A DNA stretch of 64,000 nt from Ignavibacteriota bacterium (GTDB lineage: Bacteria > Bacteroidota > Ignavibacteria > UBA10030 > UBA6906): assembly GCA_016707525.1 (NCBI GenBank), contig JADJHP010000014.1, positions 105,959 through 169,958 of the forward strand. The letters are read 5' to 3'. Shown here one piece after another: positions 1 to 9,318 of this stretch. The notes under the pieces were generated by a model. It was not told the origin of the DNA. It did no database searches and was given only the letters and a program-made list of their open reading frames with translations. A program made the position numbers and the translations under genes. Within the stretch, counting starts at the first letter, position 1, and every line of letters starts with the position of its first letter.

Positions 1-1
1 G

Positions 2-1497
2 TTCAATACCTATCTGACCTACAGGAGAGTGGACAGCCACCGGTCCAAACTCATCCAGGCCGATCTGCGGATCCTGCCGAATGGTGACACGATCTCTTCC
101 TATATCGCACAGGTGGATTCCCGTGGCATTGAATGGACCATCGGCGGGAGGCTGGAGTGGAATAACACGTTCTTCACCGGCGATCTCATCCATCGGACTC
201 TGGTGGGCATGGACATGCAATACAACGCCAACACCGGCGAGGGTCTGCTGCTTGACACACTGTACAATTACTATGGATCGCTGTCAGGGAGACTCCCGTA
301 TTCGTTCGACAGTATCCCCGGCCAGATCCTGGCGAGCATCTATGCAGAGGACCGGATCGCGGGGCACTGGGGAGTCGATTTTGCTTTGACCTTCGGGGCG
401 CGTTACGAAATGTATCGTCCGTAGAGCGTGTCCCTGAAAGGGTTGTGGGGTGATGGTGATCTCGTGCGGTCCCATCATGGATCGTTCTTCAATCCCCGCA
501 TGAGTCTGCTCCTGGGGTTCTCGGAGACCAATCAGCTCCGGCTGAGTGCGGGGTTCTCGTCGAAGTCTCCTCCGATGAGCGCGGTCTTCCCTCCGCCCGA
601 TGTGGTACGTTGGCGGAACCCGGGCAATGGTGCCCTGGTCTATCTCCGGCCCGACCGCTGGGTCCCCGGACTTCAGGGGTATCGCGAGGGACAGATCGAG
701 ATGTCGTTCGATCAGAAGCTGTTCGGGTCGGCCGGGGTCACACTCACCGGCTATTTCCGGGAACGCGACCACGAACCGGACGACAGATCCTTCCCACCTT
801 CGTGACGACCCTGACCGGGGGAAAGACGGTCGCCTACTACGTTGATACGTACAATCTGTACATGAATGACGGGTGGACGAAGAGCAAAGGGATCGAGTTC
901 AGTCTGCGCACGGGCACCATCCGGCCCCTCAATATGGAGTTCCGCATCGTCGGCTCCTACAGCAATTCCGTGTTCGGTCATACGACGTGGTCGTATGGCG
1001 AGAGTCCCGATGCCAGCCAGGGCCAGTTCCCGAACCACACTGTTGCAGGAACCGACACGATGATCGGTTGGTGGTATCCTTCCCTGGTCGAATGGCGGGA
1101 CCGGCTGCTTGTCAATTACTACCTCCGCTATACGGTTGCACCGCTGGGGCTGTGGGTCACGGTACGTGCCGAACAGACCATCTGGGAACGTTACCAGTTC
1201 TCGAGTAAGGTTCCTGTCGATCGGTCGATGCTCACCCCGGCGGACCTGGTGCAGCGCGACTTCGATGAGGCGGTGCAATCGCGGTACCTCAAATGGCTGC
1301 TCAGTGTGAACATCAGCAAGTCGCTCTTCAAGGGGGCAGAGGTGTCGTTCTACATCAACAACGTTCTCGACGATCCCGCGATCACGCGGTATATGCGGAC
1401 CGCGACGGAGAGCGATGAGCAGACCCGGAACCCGCCATTGTTCTACGGGCTGGAGTTCAGTATGGTGATCGATGATCTGTTCAGGAAGGGAGACTGA
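2..1497 (+). pseudogene. TonB-dependent receptor, C-terminal part, disrupted
   Basis: Outer-membrane beta-barrel part of a TonB-dependent receptor; the plug and N-terminus lie left of the window. The reading frame is open from base 2, meets an in-frame TAG at 422-424, and continues in the same frame to a TGA at 805. Receptor-like sequence then resumes in another frame from about 780-800 and runs to 1497. One amber codon (a CAG to TAG change would explain it) and one single-base loss or two-base gain would restore a continuous barrel. The end has the usual alternating strands (FYINNVLDDP, NPPLFYGLEFSMVI). Two lesions suggest decay, but consensus errors in an assembled genome could also cause them. 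The DUF4876 lipoprotein gene starts 3 bp downstream, so the receptor probably headed this operon. Confidence 0.8.
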
Positions 1498-1500
1498 TCC

Positions 1501-2601
1501 ATGCGGCCGATGCTCTTGATGCTCGTCGCGCTGATCGGTATGGCCGGATGTGTGCAGGATCCGCCGGTGACCGTTGACGGGAATGCGACGATCGTGGTGA
1601 AGGCCGTCTGGAATTCCAGCGGCAACGATTCGCTCCCGGTGTATGTGCCGCTTGCCGGGGCAAAGGTGACGCTGATCTCCGAGTACGGGACGATGGTCCG
1701 GGCCACCGACCTCTCCGGCACGGTCACCCTCGATCACCTTCCCGCGTCGACGTACACCGTGTCTGTTCGTCGTGCCCATCCGCTTGATCCAGGCATCCAG
1801 CTGGTCGGGTCGGCGATAGGTCTCGTGGTGCGGTCGGGGCAGGTGTCCGCCGATACGGTCATGGCGAAACCCATTTCCAGCACGGGCATTGCGATCAACG
1901 AGATCTATGCCGCCGGGCCCATCAACAATATGTTCTTCTTCTACGACCAGTTCATTGAGCTCTATAATGCCAGCGACAGCGTGCGGTATCTGGACGGGAT
2001 GCTGGTTGCGCGCGTGTCCGGCAATAGTGACGCTGGTGAGAGCGGGCCCGGTGCGGATGAGGGGGGTGACGGCGACATCGATGGCGTGACGTACATCTTC
2101 CGCTTTCCGGGGGCGCCGGGGGGAACCGAGCACCCGATCCGTCCCGGCCAGTTCGTCGTTCTCGCGGTCGACGCGGTCGATCACAAATCCTTCTTCCCGA
2201 ACAGCTTCGATCTGTCGGGCGCCGATTGGGAGTTCTATAACCAGTATTCGCCCGAGGATGTGGACAACCCGCATGTAGCGAATCTCATGAACATGCGCTC
2301 AGACCGGACCGTGGATTTCCTGATCAATCTCTCCTCTGATGTCATCGTGATCGCATCGGGACGGGATACGCTCTGGACGGATGGGATCGATATCGGCACG
2401 GTGGTGGATGCCGTTGAGTATCAATCGAGCGCACCCCCTGCGCTCAAGAAGACGCTGGACGCGCGGCTTGACCGGGGCGTTGCACTGAGCCCCCCGAAGT
2501 ACAGCGGCCAGTCGATGCAGCGTGTGGAACCGGGGAGTGATTCGAACGATGCACTGCTGGACTTTGTGATCATTCCGGTCGCAACGCCGGGACGTCAATG
2601 A
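1501..2601 (+). CDS. DUF4876-type lipoprotein
   Basis: A 366-residue predicted lipoprotein. The first 17 residues form a short signal peptide ending in a lipobox (M-A-G-C, Cys17), so it is probably anchored in the outer membrane. Residues about 22-115 look like an immunoglobulin-like/carboxypeptidase-regulatory fold (AGAKVTLISEYGT, LDHLPASTYTVSV). The rest resembles DUF4876, with NEIYAAGP and QFIELYNAS, a pattern reminiscent of lamin-tail-like binding modules. The family is usually encoded beside a TonB-dependent receptor in Bacteroidetes, as here, and may be a surface ligand-binding partner. It starts 3 bp after the receptor gene, and its stop overlaps a possible upstream start of the ABC ATPase. 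Family assignment is from memory of the sequence pattern; the molecular function is unknown. Confidence 0.7.
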   Translation: MRPMLLMLVALIGMAGCVQDPPVTVDGNATIVVKAVWNSSGNDSLPVYVPLAGAKVTLISEYGTMVRATDLSGTVTLDHLPASTYTVSVRRAHPLDPGIQLVGSAIGLVVRSGQVSADTVMAKPISSTGIAINEIYAAGPINNMFFFYDQFIELYNASDSVRYLDGMLVARVSGNSDAGESGPGADEGGDGDIDGVTYIFRFPGAPGGTEHPIRPGQFVVLAVDAVDHKSFFPNSFDLSGADWEFYNQYSPEDVDNPHVANLMNMRSDRTVDFLINLSSDVIVIASGRDTLWTDGIDIGTVVDAVEYQSSAPPALKKTLDARLDRGVALSPPKYSGQSMQRVEPGSDSNDALLDFVIIPVATPGRQ

Positions 2602-2615
2602 CGGAAAGGAATGCT

Positions 2616-3503
2616 ATGGAGTACGCTGTTGAATGCAGGAACCTGACGCATTATTACGGGAAGCGCCTGGTCTTCGAGAACATGAACTTCAACGTCCGCC
2701 GCGGGAGCATCTTCGGACTTCTCGGCAAGAACGGGACGGGGAAGACCACGACGATCAACATCCTGAACGGATTCCTCACGCCTGCCGGCGGGCAGTGCGT
2801 GGTGTTCGGCGAGGATTCGCGCGCACTCACCCCTGCAACGAAGGCACGCATGGGCTTCCTGATCGAAGGGCATGTGCAGTATTCGTTCATGACCATCACA
2901 CAGATCGAGAAGTTCTATTCCGCGTTCTTCCCACGGTGGAACAAGACGCCGTACTACGAGCTGATGGCAAAGCTGGAGGTGACGGAGTACCAGAAGCTCT
3001 CCACGATGTCGTGCGGACAGCGGTCGCAGGTCGCGCTCGGCCTCATCCTGGCGCAGGACCCCGATCTGATGGTGCTGGACGACTATTCGATGGGGCTGGA
3101 TGCGGGGTACCGGCGCCTGTTCATCGACTATCTCCAGGAATATGCACGGGCGGAGGGGAAGACCATCTTCATCACGTCGCATATCATTCAGGACCTCGAG
3201 GGGTTGATCGACGACTGTGTGATCATCGACTACCGCAGCGTTCTGGTCACCATGCCGATCAAGCAGTTCCAGGCCGAGTTCAAGCGGTTCACGTTCACCT
3301 CCGCGGTCGCCGACCTGAAGCTCCCGAAGGATGATGTGGTGAAGAACACGGAGTGCATCAAGAACCATGCGACGGTCTATTCGTTCAAACCCCGGGCGGA
3401 CGTGGAAGCGTATCTCACCGGCAAGGGTGTGGGGTTTGAAGGGCTGAAGGAAGTGCCGATGTCGCTGGAAGATGCGTTCATCGGGATCACGGGAAAATAC
3501 TGA
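2616..3503 (+). CDS. ABC transporter ATP-binding protein
   Basis: A 295-residue cytoplasmic ATPase of an ABC transporter. Walker A is at residues 37-44 (GKNGTGKT), a degenerate signature at 131-135 (MSCGQ instead of LSGGQ), Walker B at 151-155 (LMVLD), and the D-loop ends in GLD at 160-162. The position after Walker B, normally the catalytic Glu, is Asp156, and the usual Pro-Thr is replaced by Tyr-Ser. The ATG at 2616 is preferred because GGAAAGGA sits 5 bases upstream; an in-frame ATG at 2598 overlaps the lipoprotein stop but has a poorer ribosome site. The neighbouring membrane genes at 3596 and 4261 are the likely transmembrane partners. Substrate unknown. Confidence 0.9.
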   Translation: MEYAVECRNLTHYYGKRLVFENMNFNVRRGSIFGLLGKNGTGKTTTINILNGFLTPAGGQCVVFGEDSRALTPATKARMGFLIEGHVQYSFMTITQIEKFYSAFFPRWNKTPYYELMAKLEVTEYQKLSTMSCGQRSQVALGLILAQDPDLMVLDDYSMGLDAGYRRLFIDYLQEYARAEGKTIFITSHIIQDLEGLIDDCVIIDYRSVLVTMPIKQFQAEFKRFTFTSAVADLKLPKDDVVKNTECIKNHATVYSFKPRADVEAYLTGKGVGFEGLKEVPMSLEDAFIGITGKY

Positions 3504-3595
3504 AGCAGTGCACAGTGACGCGTGAAGAGAGTAACTATCCGGGAATGAGATCAGGTCCCGCGTGGCGGCGATCCGAACAGAGAAAGAAACGAAGC

Positions 3596-4264
3596 ATGTT
3601 CAGAGCGATAGCGTTCAAACAGTGGCTGAAGATCCGGTGGACCTTCCTGGCGATGGTCCTGGTGTGCACGGGGATCACCGTAAATGTGGCTCTTGATGTG
3701 AGCCACCTGATGACCCTCGAGAAGCCGACCGCGGTCTGGTCCTACATCATTCTGATGCAGTATCCCTTCTACAGCAGCCTCCGGTATGTGCCCCTGCTGG
3801 TCGGCATGGCGGTGGCTGTGGCGCAGTTCGTTCCCGAGGTGCTGCAGGCCCGGCTGAAGCTGGCCCTGCACCTCCCACTGCGTGAGAATCAGGTCCTCCT
3901 CTGGATGGTCGCCTATGGTGCGGGGATGGTCACGGCGCTCCTTGCCGCGACACTCCTCGCGGTGGTTGGCGTCGCCGCCCGGTCCTTCCCCTCGGAAGTG
4001 GTGCTCTCGATGGTCCGGACGATGGCCCCCTGGTTCGTGGCCGGGATCATCAGTTATTTCATGGCGGCGACGATCGTCGTTGAGCCGCGATGGATCCGGC
4101 GCGCATTTCTGATCTTCCTTGCCTATGGGTTCCTGGATGCTCTGGTGCTCCCTGGTGCGATCGAAGCATATCGTCCCTCCCTTCTCTGGTTCATCCTTCT
4201 TGGCACCCTGACGACGACCGGCATCCTGCTGTCGGGACACCGGTTCCGGAAGGGGGTGCGATGA
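3596..4264 (+). CDS. ABC transporter permease-like membrane protein
   Basis: About 222 residues with five to six hydrophobic segments, for example around VCTGITVNVALDV and AGMVTALLAATLLAVVGVAA, ending in a basic tail. I recognise no substrate-specific motif. Position and topology make it the probable transmembrane subunit for the ATPase encoded immediately upstream. The ATG at 3596 is chosen because the protein then starts MFRAIAFKQWLK, an amphipathic lead-in typical of ABC-2-type permeases; an upstream in-frame GTG would add 27 hydrophilic residues. The stop overlaps the next start (ATGA at 4261-4264), so the two are translationally coupled. Confidence 0.75.
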   Translation: MFRAIAFKQWLKIRWTFLAMVLVCTGITVNVALDVSHLMTLEKPTAVWSYIILMQYPFYSSLRYVPLLVGMAVAVAQFVPEVLQARLKLALHLPLRENQVLLWMVAYGAGMVTALLAATLLAVVGVAARSFPSEVVLSMVRTMAPWFVAGIISYFMAATIVVEPRWIRRAFLIFLAYGFLDALVLPGAIEAYRPSLLWFILLGTLTTTGILLSGHRFRKGVR

Positions 4265-5499
4265 AGACGATCCGTTTCGCCCGTCTGGCTCTGGTCGTCC
4301 TCCTCATTCTGGTCTTCGCCTGGACGATCCCGCATTACTACTGGAAAGCATTCGATGTCAGCATTCGCGCACCCCGCGTATCGTACAGTCCGGTGACGGA
4401 CCAGTTCTTCCTGCTGAAACCCGAGAACAAGGCTGTCCGGTACATGGACCTGACAGGGAAGGAATACACGCGCGAAGAGTACGAACGTCTCTTGCCGCTT
4501 GCGAACTACCGCCAGCTTGCGGCGACGGGTCAGATGCCGGACTCGTTGCGGGGCGTGAAGCTGGACCTCAAAGAGATCGCGCTGAACAACCTGTTCGTGC
4601 GCATCATGCCTGCGGACATCGGGATGCCGCAGATCCCGCTCTTCCCGATGATCGAGTCGAAGTCCGGCCGTGTGAAGCTCGAGATGCCCGATGCATTCTT
4701 CCGTATCACGGACCGGATGGAGTTCATCGATGCGGCGACCAACACGGTCAACGAGGATCAGACACGTCTCTTTACCGATACGTTGGCCGGGCGTGGCTTC
4801 CGGTTCCCGGCGAAGCAGATCGCCGGGAATCCCACGACGCGCAAAGCGTTCGACGAAGGATACTTTGTTGTGGATGCCGCGGATAGGGTGTTCCACATCA
4901 AGATGGTGCGCGGGAAGCCTTTTTGCCGGTTGACCGGGATACCTGCCACACCCCGGATCCTCCAGATGTTCATCGCCGAGACCAGTCTCAGGGAGTATTA
5001 CGGATTCGTCATCGCCGAAGACAACTCCGTGAGCCTGATCTCTTATGACGCCTATCGCCTGATCCGTTTGCCGCTTGAACGGTATGACCACCGGACGTGT
5101 GCCTTGTTCTTCGGCGGGGATCTGTTCTTCCGGACGCTCACGGTGCAGGGTGACGGCTGGCTGGAGACGATCGTGACCGACCGGGCATATGCCGTCAAGG
5201 CACGGTACAGCGAATCGTGGCCGACCCGCGTGGAGGCGACCGCGGGCCACGTTGCCTCGGCGCTGTTCCCGTTCGCGATCCACCTGGAAGATGCTGACTC
5301 GCCGTTCGTCAATCTGTATGCATCGGCCGGGAGCGTGCACGCCCTGTGGGTGCTCCTGGTGTCGGTGATCGTGTTGCTGGTGAGCATCCGGCTGCGTCGC
5401 CGGAAGATCCGTGGCCACGTGGCGGATATCGTTCTCGTTGCCGTGTCGGGCATCTTTGGCCTGCTGGCTGTGCACATGATCCCTCCGCCGGAAGAATAG
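4261..5499 (+). CDS. DUF4857-like membrane-anchored protein
   Basis: A 412-residue protein with one N-terminal membrane segment (about residues 10-25), a long extracytoplasmic domain, and two C-terminal hydrophobic segments around residues 360-410 separated by a basic RLRRRKIRG stretch. The pattern matches DUF4857 proteins, which in Bacteroidetes are encoded next to an ABC ATPase and the DUF4876 and DUF6850 genes. The central domain mentions no known catalytic motif. It probably works with the ABC subunits at the inner membrane as a periplasmic sensor or adaptor; that role is inference. It overlaps the permease gene by 4 bp and is followed 3 bp later by the barrel-protein gene. Confidence 0.65.
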   Translation: MKTIRFARLALVVLLILVFAWTIPHYYWKAFDVSIRAPRVSYSPVTDQFFLLKPENKAVRYMDLTGKEYTREEYERLLPLANYRQLAATGQMPDSLRGVKLDLKEIALNNLFVRIMPADIGMPQIPLFPMIESKSGRVKLEMPDAFFRITDRMEFIDAATNTVNEDQTRLFTDTLAGRGFRFPAKQIAGNPTTRKAFDEGYFVVDAADRVFHIKMVRGKPFCRLTGIPATPRILQMFIAETSLREYYGFVIAEDNSVSLISYDAYRLIRLPLERYDHRTCALFFGGDLFFRTLTVQGDGWLETIVTDRAYAVKARYSESWPTRVEATAGHVASALFPFAIHLEDADSPFVNLYASAGSVHALWVLLVSVIVLLVSIRLRRRKIRGHVADIVLVAVSGIFGLLAVHMIPPPEE

Positions 5500-5502
5500 G
5501 TC

Positions 5503-6951
5503 ATGATGCGGCGAGCCCTCCTGATAGGATGTGTGATGTTCGTAACGGGCGTTCACGCGCAGGATCTGCGTCTGGAATCGCTCGGATCGATGCGGTATGC
5601 GCTCGACGACCCGCGCACGTCCCTGTCGCTGTACCGGTTCGGGCAGAATCCCGCCTGGATGCTCCGGGATGAGACCGTCAACTGGTTGACATTCACGCCG
5701 CAGGTCGGGAACCGATGGGGCGCCTACCACCGGATCTTCGATCCGGGACATGTCAGTACCTACGGCGCCGGGTTTGAAGGAGTGAAATCGCTGGGATCGC
5801 GCGGGACGTTCCGTGGTTTCGCCGCGTACGGGATCGAAGAACGGAGCAGCGTGTACCGGTCGCTCAAGCGAACGCCGTACGGTGGCGAAGCCTACTATCT
5901 TGCGGACACCACCACCGGCTCATTCACATACAAGGGGCCGTCGGTCGCGTTCACGTATTCCTATGAGTTGTTTCCGGACCTGATCATCGGTGCAGAGCTG
6001 GGGTATGCATTGCAGGACGGGCTCAAGGACCTGCCCACGAACGCCAAGAGCCTGTTCCGGAGCATCCATGGTTCTGCGGGGGTCGCGTACGATGCGGGTG
6101 ACGGCCTTGCTCTTGGTGTTACGATCCGACCATTCGACGATCAGGAGCGGATCAACTGTGACAGGGAAGACCTGCTCGAGGTTGAGGTGTTCCGTTACCG
6201 TGGCGAAAGTGTCGCACGGCTTCGCAGGGACGCCGCGATCGATCAGACGGTGCGTCGCACCGGTGAGGAGTACAGTGTCCAGGCGTCATGGATACCGATG
6301 GAGGGCCTGCACGTTGGTGCGTATGGCGTGGCGGGGCTATCGCGGACCCGTGACCTGGTGGAGATCTCGGACGAGATCGAGTTCGAGGATGGCTTTGCGC
6401 AACGAACATGGTATGAGGCTGCTGCCCGGGCTCGCCTGCTGGTTGCGCCGAAGATGACCATCGGGTGCGGAGTGTCGCACCGCTTCCAGCGGGAATGGTC
6501 GAAGTATCCGTCGATGGATCTTCTCGTGTGGGATGCTGAAGGAGCGGAAACCGCTCTTGGACTTGGCGCATCGCTCGGGCTGGACGATGGAGGGACACTC
6601 GTCGCCGTCGAGGGCGAGTACACATTCGTACACACCGATTCCTCCAAGTACATCGACAACCGGTACGCCATTGTCCGCACCGGAGAATTCCGGGTGCAGG
6701 CCGGTGTGGAGGTGCCGATCAGCGGGATCGGCACGCTCCGCGCCAGTTATTCCTTCGGCGGCATGGGAGTGGATGTCCGCTCGGGCGGACGCGAGGTGTC
6801 CGGACAGAGCGTCAGTGCGGGCATCGCCGTGCCGCTCGGCAGTATCGCGCACGTCGAATGGGTGACCCGCTATACGCACCGCAGCACTGGTGCCGCCACG
6901 GTCCGGGATGACCTGTCGGCGATGCTGCTGTTCAGGCTTGTAGAACTGTAA
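5503..6951 (+). CDS. DUF6850-like outer-membrane beta-barrel protein
   Basis: A 482-residue secreted protein. The signal peptide is about 19 residues (MMRRALLIGCVMFVTGVHA, cleavage before QD). The mature part is rich in alternating aromatic and polar strands (GTFRGFAAYGIEERSS, SVAFTYSYELFPDLIIGAELGYAL), with a closing strand LSAMLLFRLVEL, as in outer-membrane barrels. The sequence resembles the DUF6850 barrel family found with DUF4876 proteins and TonB receptors. It is the last gene of the 1-7 kb operon. Either of two adjacent ATGs (5503, 5506) could be used. It may form the outer-membrane pore of the system; substrate unknown. Confidence 0.7.
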   Translation: MMRRALLIGCVMFVTGVHAQDLRLESLGSMRYALDDPRTSLSLYRFGQNPAWMLRDETVNWLTFTPQVGNRWGAYHRIFDPGHVSTYGAGFEGVKSLGSRGTFRGFAAYGIEERSSVYRSLKRTPYGGEAYYLADTTTGSFTYKGPSVAFTYSYELFPDLIIGAELGYALQDGLKDLPTNAKSLFRSIHGSAGVAYDAGDGLALGVTIRPFDDQERINCDREDLLEVEVFRYRGESVARLRRDAAIDQTVRRTGEEYSVQASWIPMEGLHVGAYGVAGLSRTRDLVEISDEIEFEDGFAQRTWYEAAARARLLVAPKMTIGCGVSHRFQREWSKYPSMDLLVWDAEGAETALGLGASLGLDDGGTLVAVEGEYTFVHTDSSKYIDNRYAIVRTGEFRVQAGVEVPISGIGTLRASYSFGGMGVDVRSGGREVSGQSVSAGIAVPLGSIAHVEWVTRYTHRSTGAATVRDDLSAMLLFRLVEL

Positions 6952-6980
6952 CCTAACACCAACACAAGGAGGCAAGCATC

Positions 6981-9209
6981 ATGAACAAGCTCTACTCGGC
7001 TGTGAGTTTTCTGGTGGTGCTCGTTGTCGGCGTCATCTCGTCTGCCGCCGCCGATGGATGGCGTACCGGGTTGTCTGCAACGTATCCCGGCATCAGCTTC
7101 AATGATGTCCACTATGTGAACGCGACCACCGCTTGGGCCGTAGGATCGAAGGGTGTGGTGCTGAAAACCACGGATGGCGGTGCCACCTGGGTGAGCAGTG
7201 CCAACGACACGCTCGGCAACCTTGCTTCCGTGTATTTCCGCACGGCGACCGAAGGATACATCGGGAGTTCCTCCCGTAAACTCTACAAGACCACGGATGG
7301 CGGCGCGACATGGTCCCGGCTCGTGCTGAACGCAACGCTGCCGGACACCGGCGCGGTGATCCGTGCGGTCTATTTCTCTGATGCCAGTAAGGGATGGGTG
7401 CTCAGCACACTCTCATCCACCAACGGCCGCATCCTCCGGACCACGGACGGCGGGGCGACGTGGGTTCAGGATCTCGTGGTGGCGGCCAGCAACATGATCG
7501 ATATGGCCTTCTCGGGCGCGGACCGTGGTGTTGCGGTTGGCAAGAGCACGGGGACGCTCTACTACACGAAGAATGGTTCGACGTGGACAGCGGCGCCGGC
7601 CCCGACGCTGAGCGGCGCGACGTACACGCGGTCCGATATCCGTGGTGTCACTATGGTGGATTCCCTGCTCGGGTACGCGGTCGGCTGGGGTTCGCTGGTG
7701 GGTGCGCAGCCAAGCATCCAATTGAAGACCACCAACGGAGGCGAGAGCTGGTCGCACCTGGTACAGGAAACTGCGAACAGACTCTATGACAATGCCTATG
7801 GCGTGTGGTTCAAGGATGCGGCGAACGGCCTGTGTGTCGGGGGTGCGTCGCGGGGGAGCATTGCGGCGCGGACCGCAGACAGTGGCCGGACGTGGGTCCC
7901 GATCGATATTCCGTGCGGTGCAACATTGAACAGCCTCGCGGGCAGCGGCAATACCGTTACGGCGACCGGTGCGAGCGGTGTGATCATGCAGACGACCGAC
8001 TTCGGCACCAGCTGGGAACTGAGATCAGGGATCCCGGGAACGACGATCTATGATCTGCAATTCCCGACGGCATCCACGGCATTCGGTGCCGGGTTCGACG
8101 GGCTCTTCGTGAAGACCACGAATACCGGTGGGTCCTGGAAAGCATCGTTCGCGTATGCGAGCAAGATGTCGCCGAATTTCAATGACATCTATTTCGTCAA
8201 TGGCACCATGGGATTCGTCACAGGATCCTACCGCATGGTCTTCAAGACCACGAACGCGGGATCGAGCTGGACGATGGTCCTTCCGGACACGACGGCCGCA
8301 ACAGTGTCGAACTACGGCATCCACTTCGTGAATGACAACCTCGGATTCGTTGTCGGACAGCTCAGCTCCACGAACGGGGTCGTGTACAAGACCACCGATG
8401 GCGGTGCGACGTGGTCAACGAAACCGGCAGTGGTCGCGAAGGCCCTGCGCGGCGTGGCGTTCGGCAGCAGCACCGTGGGTGCCGTGGTCGGCGCCGGCCG
8501 TGTTGCGTCCTTCACCACCGACGGTGGATCCACCTGGTCGGCTGCGACGTTCAATAATGTCCCGGCGGCACGTTCTGTCTCCACCCTTCGTAAAGTGGCA
8601 TTCCTGAACGCCACGACCGCGATCGCGGTCGGCGATACGATCATCCTGAAGTCCACCGATGGCGGTGCGAACTGGAATTACGTCTCCAGTCCCGCGGCCA
8701 TCGCCCTGAACGGACTGGCATTCTCCAGTGCAACGACCGGCTATGCTGTCGGTAAGGGCCAGGTCCTGAAGACCACCGATGGGGGCGACACCTGGGCGCA
8801 GATCGCTGATGCAGCACTCCACACCGACACGCAGAATGCCGTTGCGGTCGATGGCAATGGCGACCCGTGGGTCAGCGGCACGAGCGCGACGTTGACGACT
8901 CTTGCGGCGCCGACGGCGGTGGGTGACGAGAATGCGATCCCGGGCCGCTTCGCTCTGGACCAGAATTATCCGAATCCGTTCAATCCGTCCACGTCGGTGC
9001 GCTTCACGTTGCCCCATGCCGCAAAGGTCGATCTGGTGATCTTCACTATGCTCGGCCAACGCGTTGCAGCCCCGGTCAGCGGGACGATGTTCGAAGCGGG
9101 GAGCCATACCGTGCGGTTCGATGCGCGTGGCCTTGCCACAGGCATCTATCTCTACCGGTTGACCGCCGGGAACTCTACCGAAACCCGCAAGATGGCCCTC
9201 GTCAGGTAA
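6981..9209 (+). CDS. Secreted BNR/YCF48-type repeat protein with T9SS sorting domain
   Basis: A 742-residue secreted protein. The signal peptide covers about residues 1-24. Residues about 30-640 hold roughly a dozen beta-propeller-type repeats, each carrying a variant of KTTDGGATW, as in sialidase-like BNR and photosystem II assembly factor YCF48 propellers. The last ~85 residues, from FALDQNYPNPFNPST, form a type A C-terminal sorting module of the type IX secretion system and end KMALVR. The protein is therefore predicted to be exported across the outer membrane and anchored or released. A strong AGGAGG lies 11 bp before the ATG. No T9SS machinery is encoded in this window. No catalytic residues identified; the ligand is unknown. 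Confidence 0.88.
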   Translation: MNKLYSAVSFLVVLVVGVISSAAADGWRTGLSATYPGISFNDVHYVNATTAWAVGSKGVVLKTTDGGATWVSSANDTLGNLASVYFRTATEGYIGSSSRKLYKTTDGGATWSRLVLNATLPDTGAVIRAVYFSDASKGWVLSTLSSTNGRILRTTDGGATWVQDLVVAASNMIDMAFSGADRGVAVGKSTGTLYYTKNGSTWTAAPAPTLSGATYTRSDIRGVTMVDSLLGYAVGWGSLVGAQPSIQLKTTNGGESWSHLVQETANRLYDNAYGVWFKDAANGLCVGGASRGSIAARTADSGRTWVPIDIPCGATLNSLAGSGNTVTATGASGVIMQTTDFGTSWELRSGIPGTTIYDLQFPTASTAFGAGFDGLFVKTTNTGGSWKASFAYASKMSPNFNDIYFVNGTMGFVTGSYRMVFKTTNAGSSWTMVLPDTTAATVSNYGIHFVNDNLGFVVGQLSSTNGVVYKTTDGGATWSTKPAVVAKALRGVAFGSSTVGAVVGAGRVASFTTDGGSTWSAATFNNVPAARSVSTLRKVAFLNATTAIAVGDTIILKSTDGGANWNYVSSPAAIALNGLAFSSATTGYAVGKGQVLKTTDGGDTWAQIADAALHTDTQNAVAVDGNGDPWVSGTSATLTTLAAPTAVGDENAIPGRFALDQNYPNPFNPSTSVRFTLPHAAKVDLVIFTMLGQRVAAPVSGTMFEAGSHTVRFDARGLATGIYLYRLTAGNSTETRKMALVR

Positions 9210-9235
9210 GTGTGTGCGTGTATTCTCCGGTGGAG

Positions 9236-9262
9236 GGGCACGGCGGCATTGCCGCCGTGCCC
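9236..9262 (+). terminator. Perfect GC-rich hairpin between the T9SS protein and the M16 protease
   Basis: A 12-bp perfect inverted repeat (GGGCACGGCGGC / GCCGCCGTGCCC) with a 3-base loop lies 26 bp after the upstream stop. No U-tract follows, so it may act as a pause site, an mRNA 3'-end stabiliser or an attenuator instead of a classical intrinsic terminator. Confidence 0.5.
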
Positions 9263-9318
9263 TCCGGCCGGGCAATTCCGGCGCATCCTGCGCCAACCGT
9301 TCTCCTGGAGTACTCTTC

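Noticed and set aside
751..2274. Long open frame on the minus strand
   Set aside because: It lies opposite the receptor end and the lipoprotein, and its composition (Arg/His/Asp/Gly-rich without domains) is that of a high-GC antisense shadow.
4123..5751. 542-codon minus-strand frame
   Set aside because: Antisense to the DUF4857-like gene; no start signal, no recognisable motif and shadow-like composition.
9214..9318. Longer N-terminus for the M16 protease
   Set aside because: It would translate the hairpin and give no signal peptide; the ATG at 9319 has a ribosome site and a normal signal sequence.
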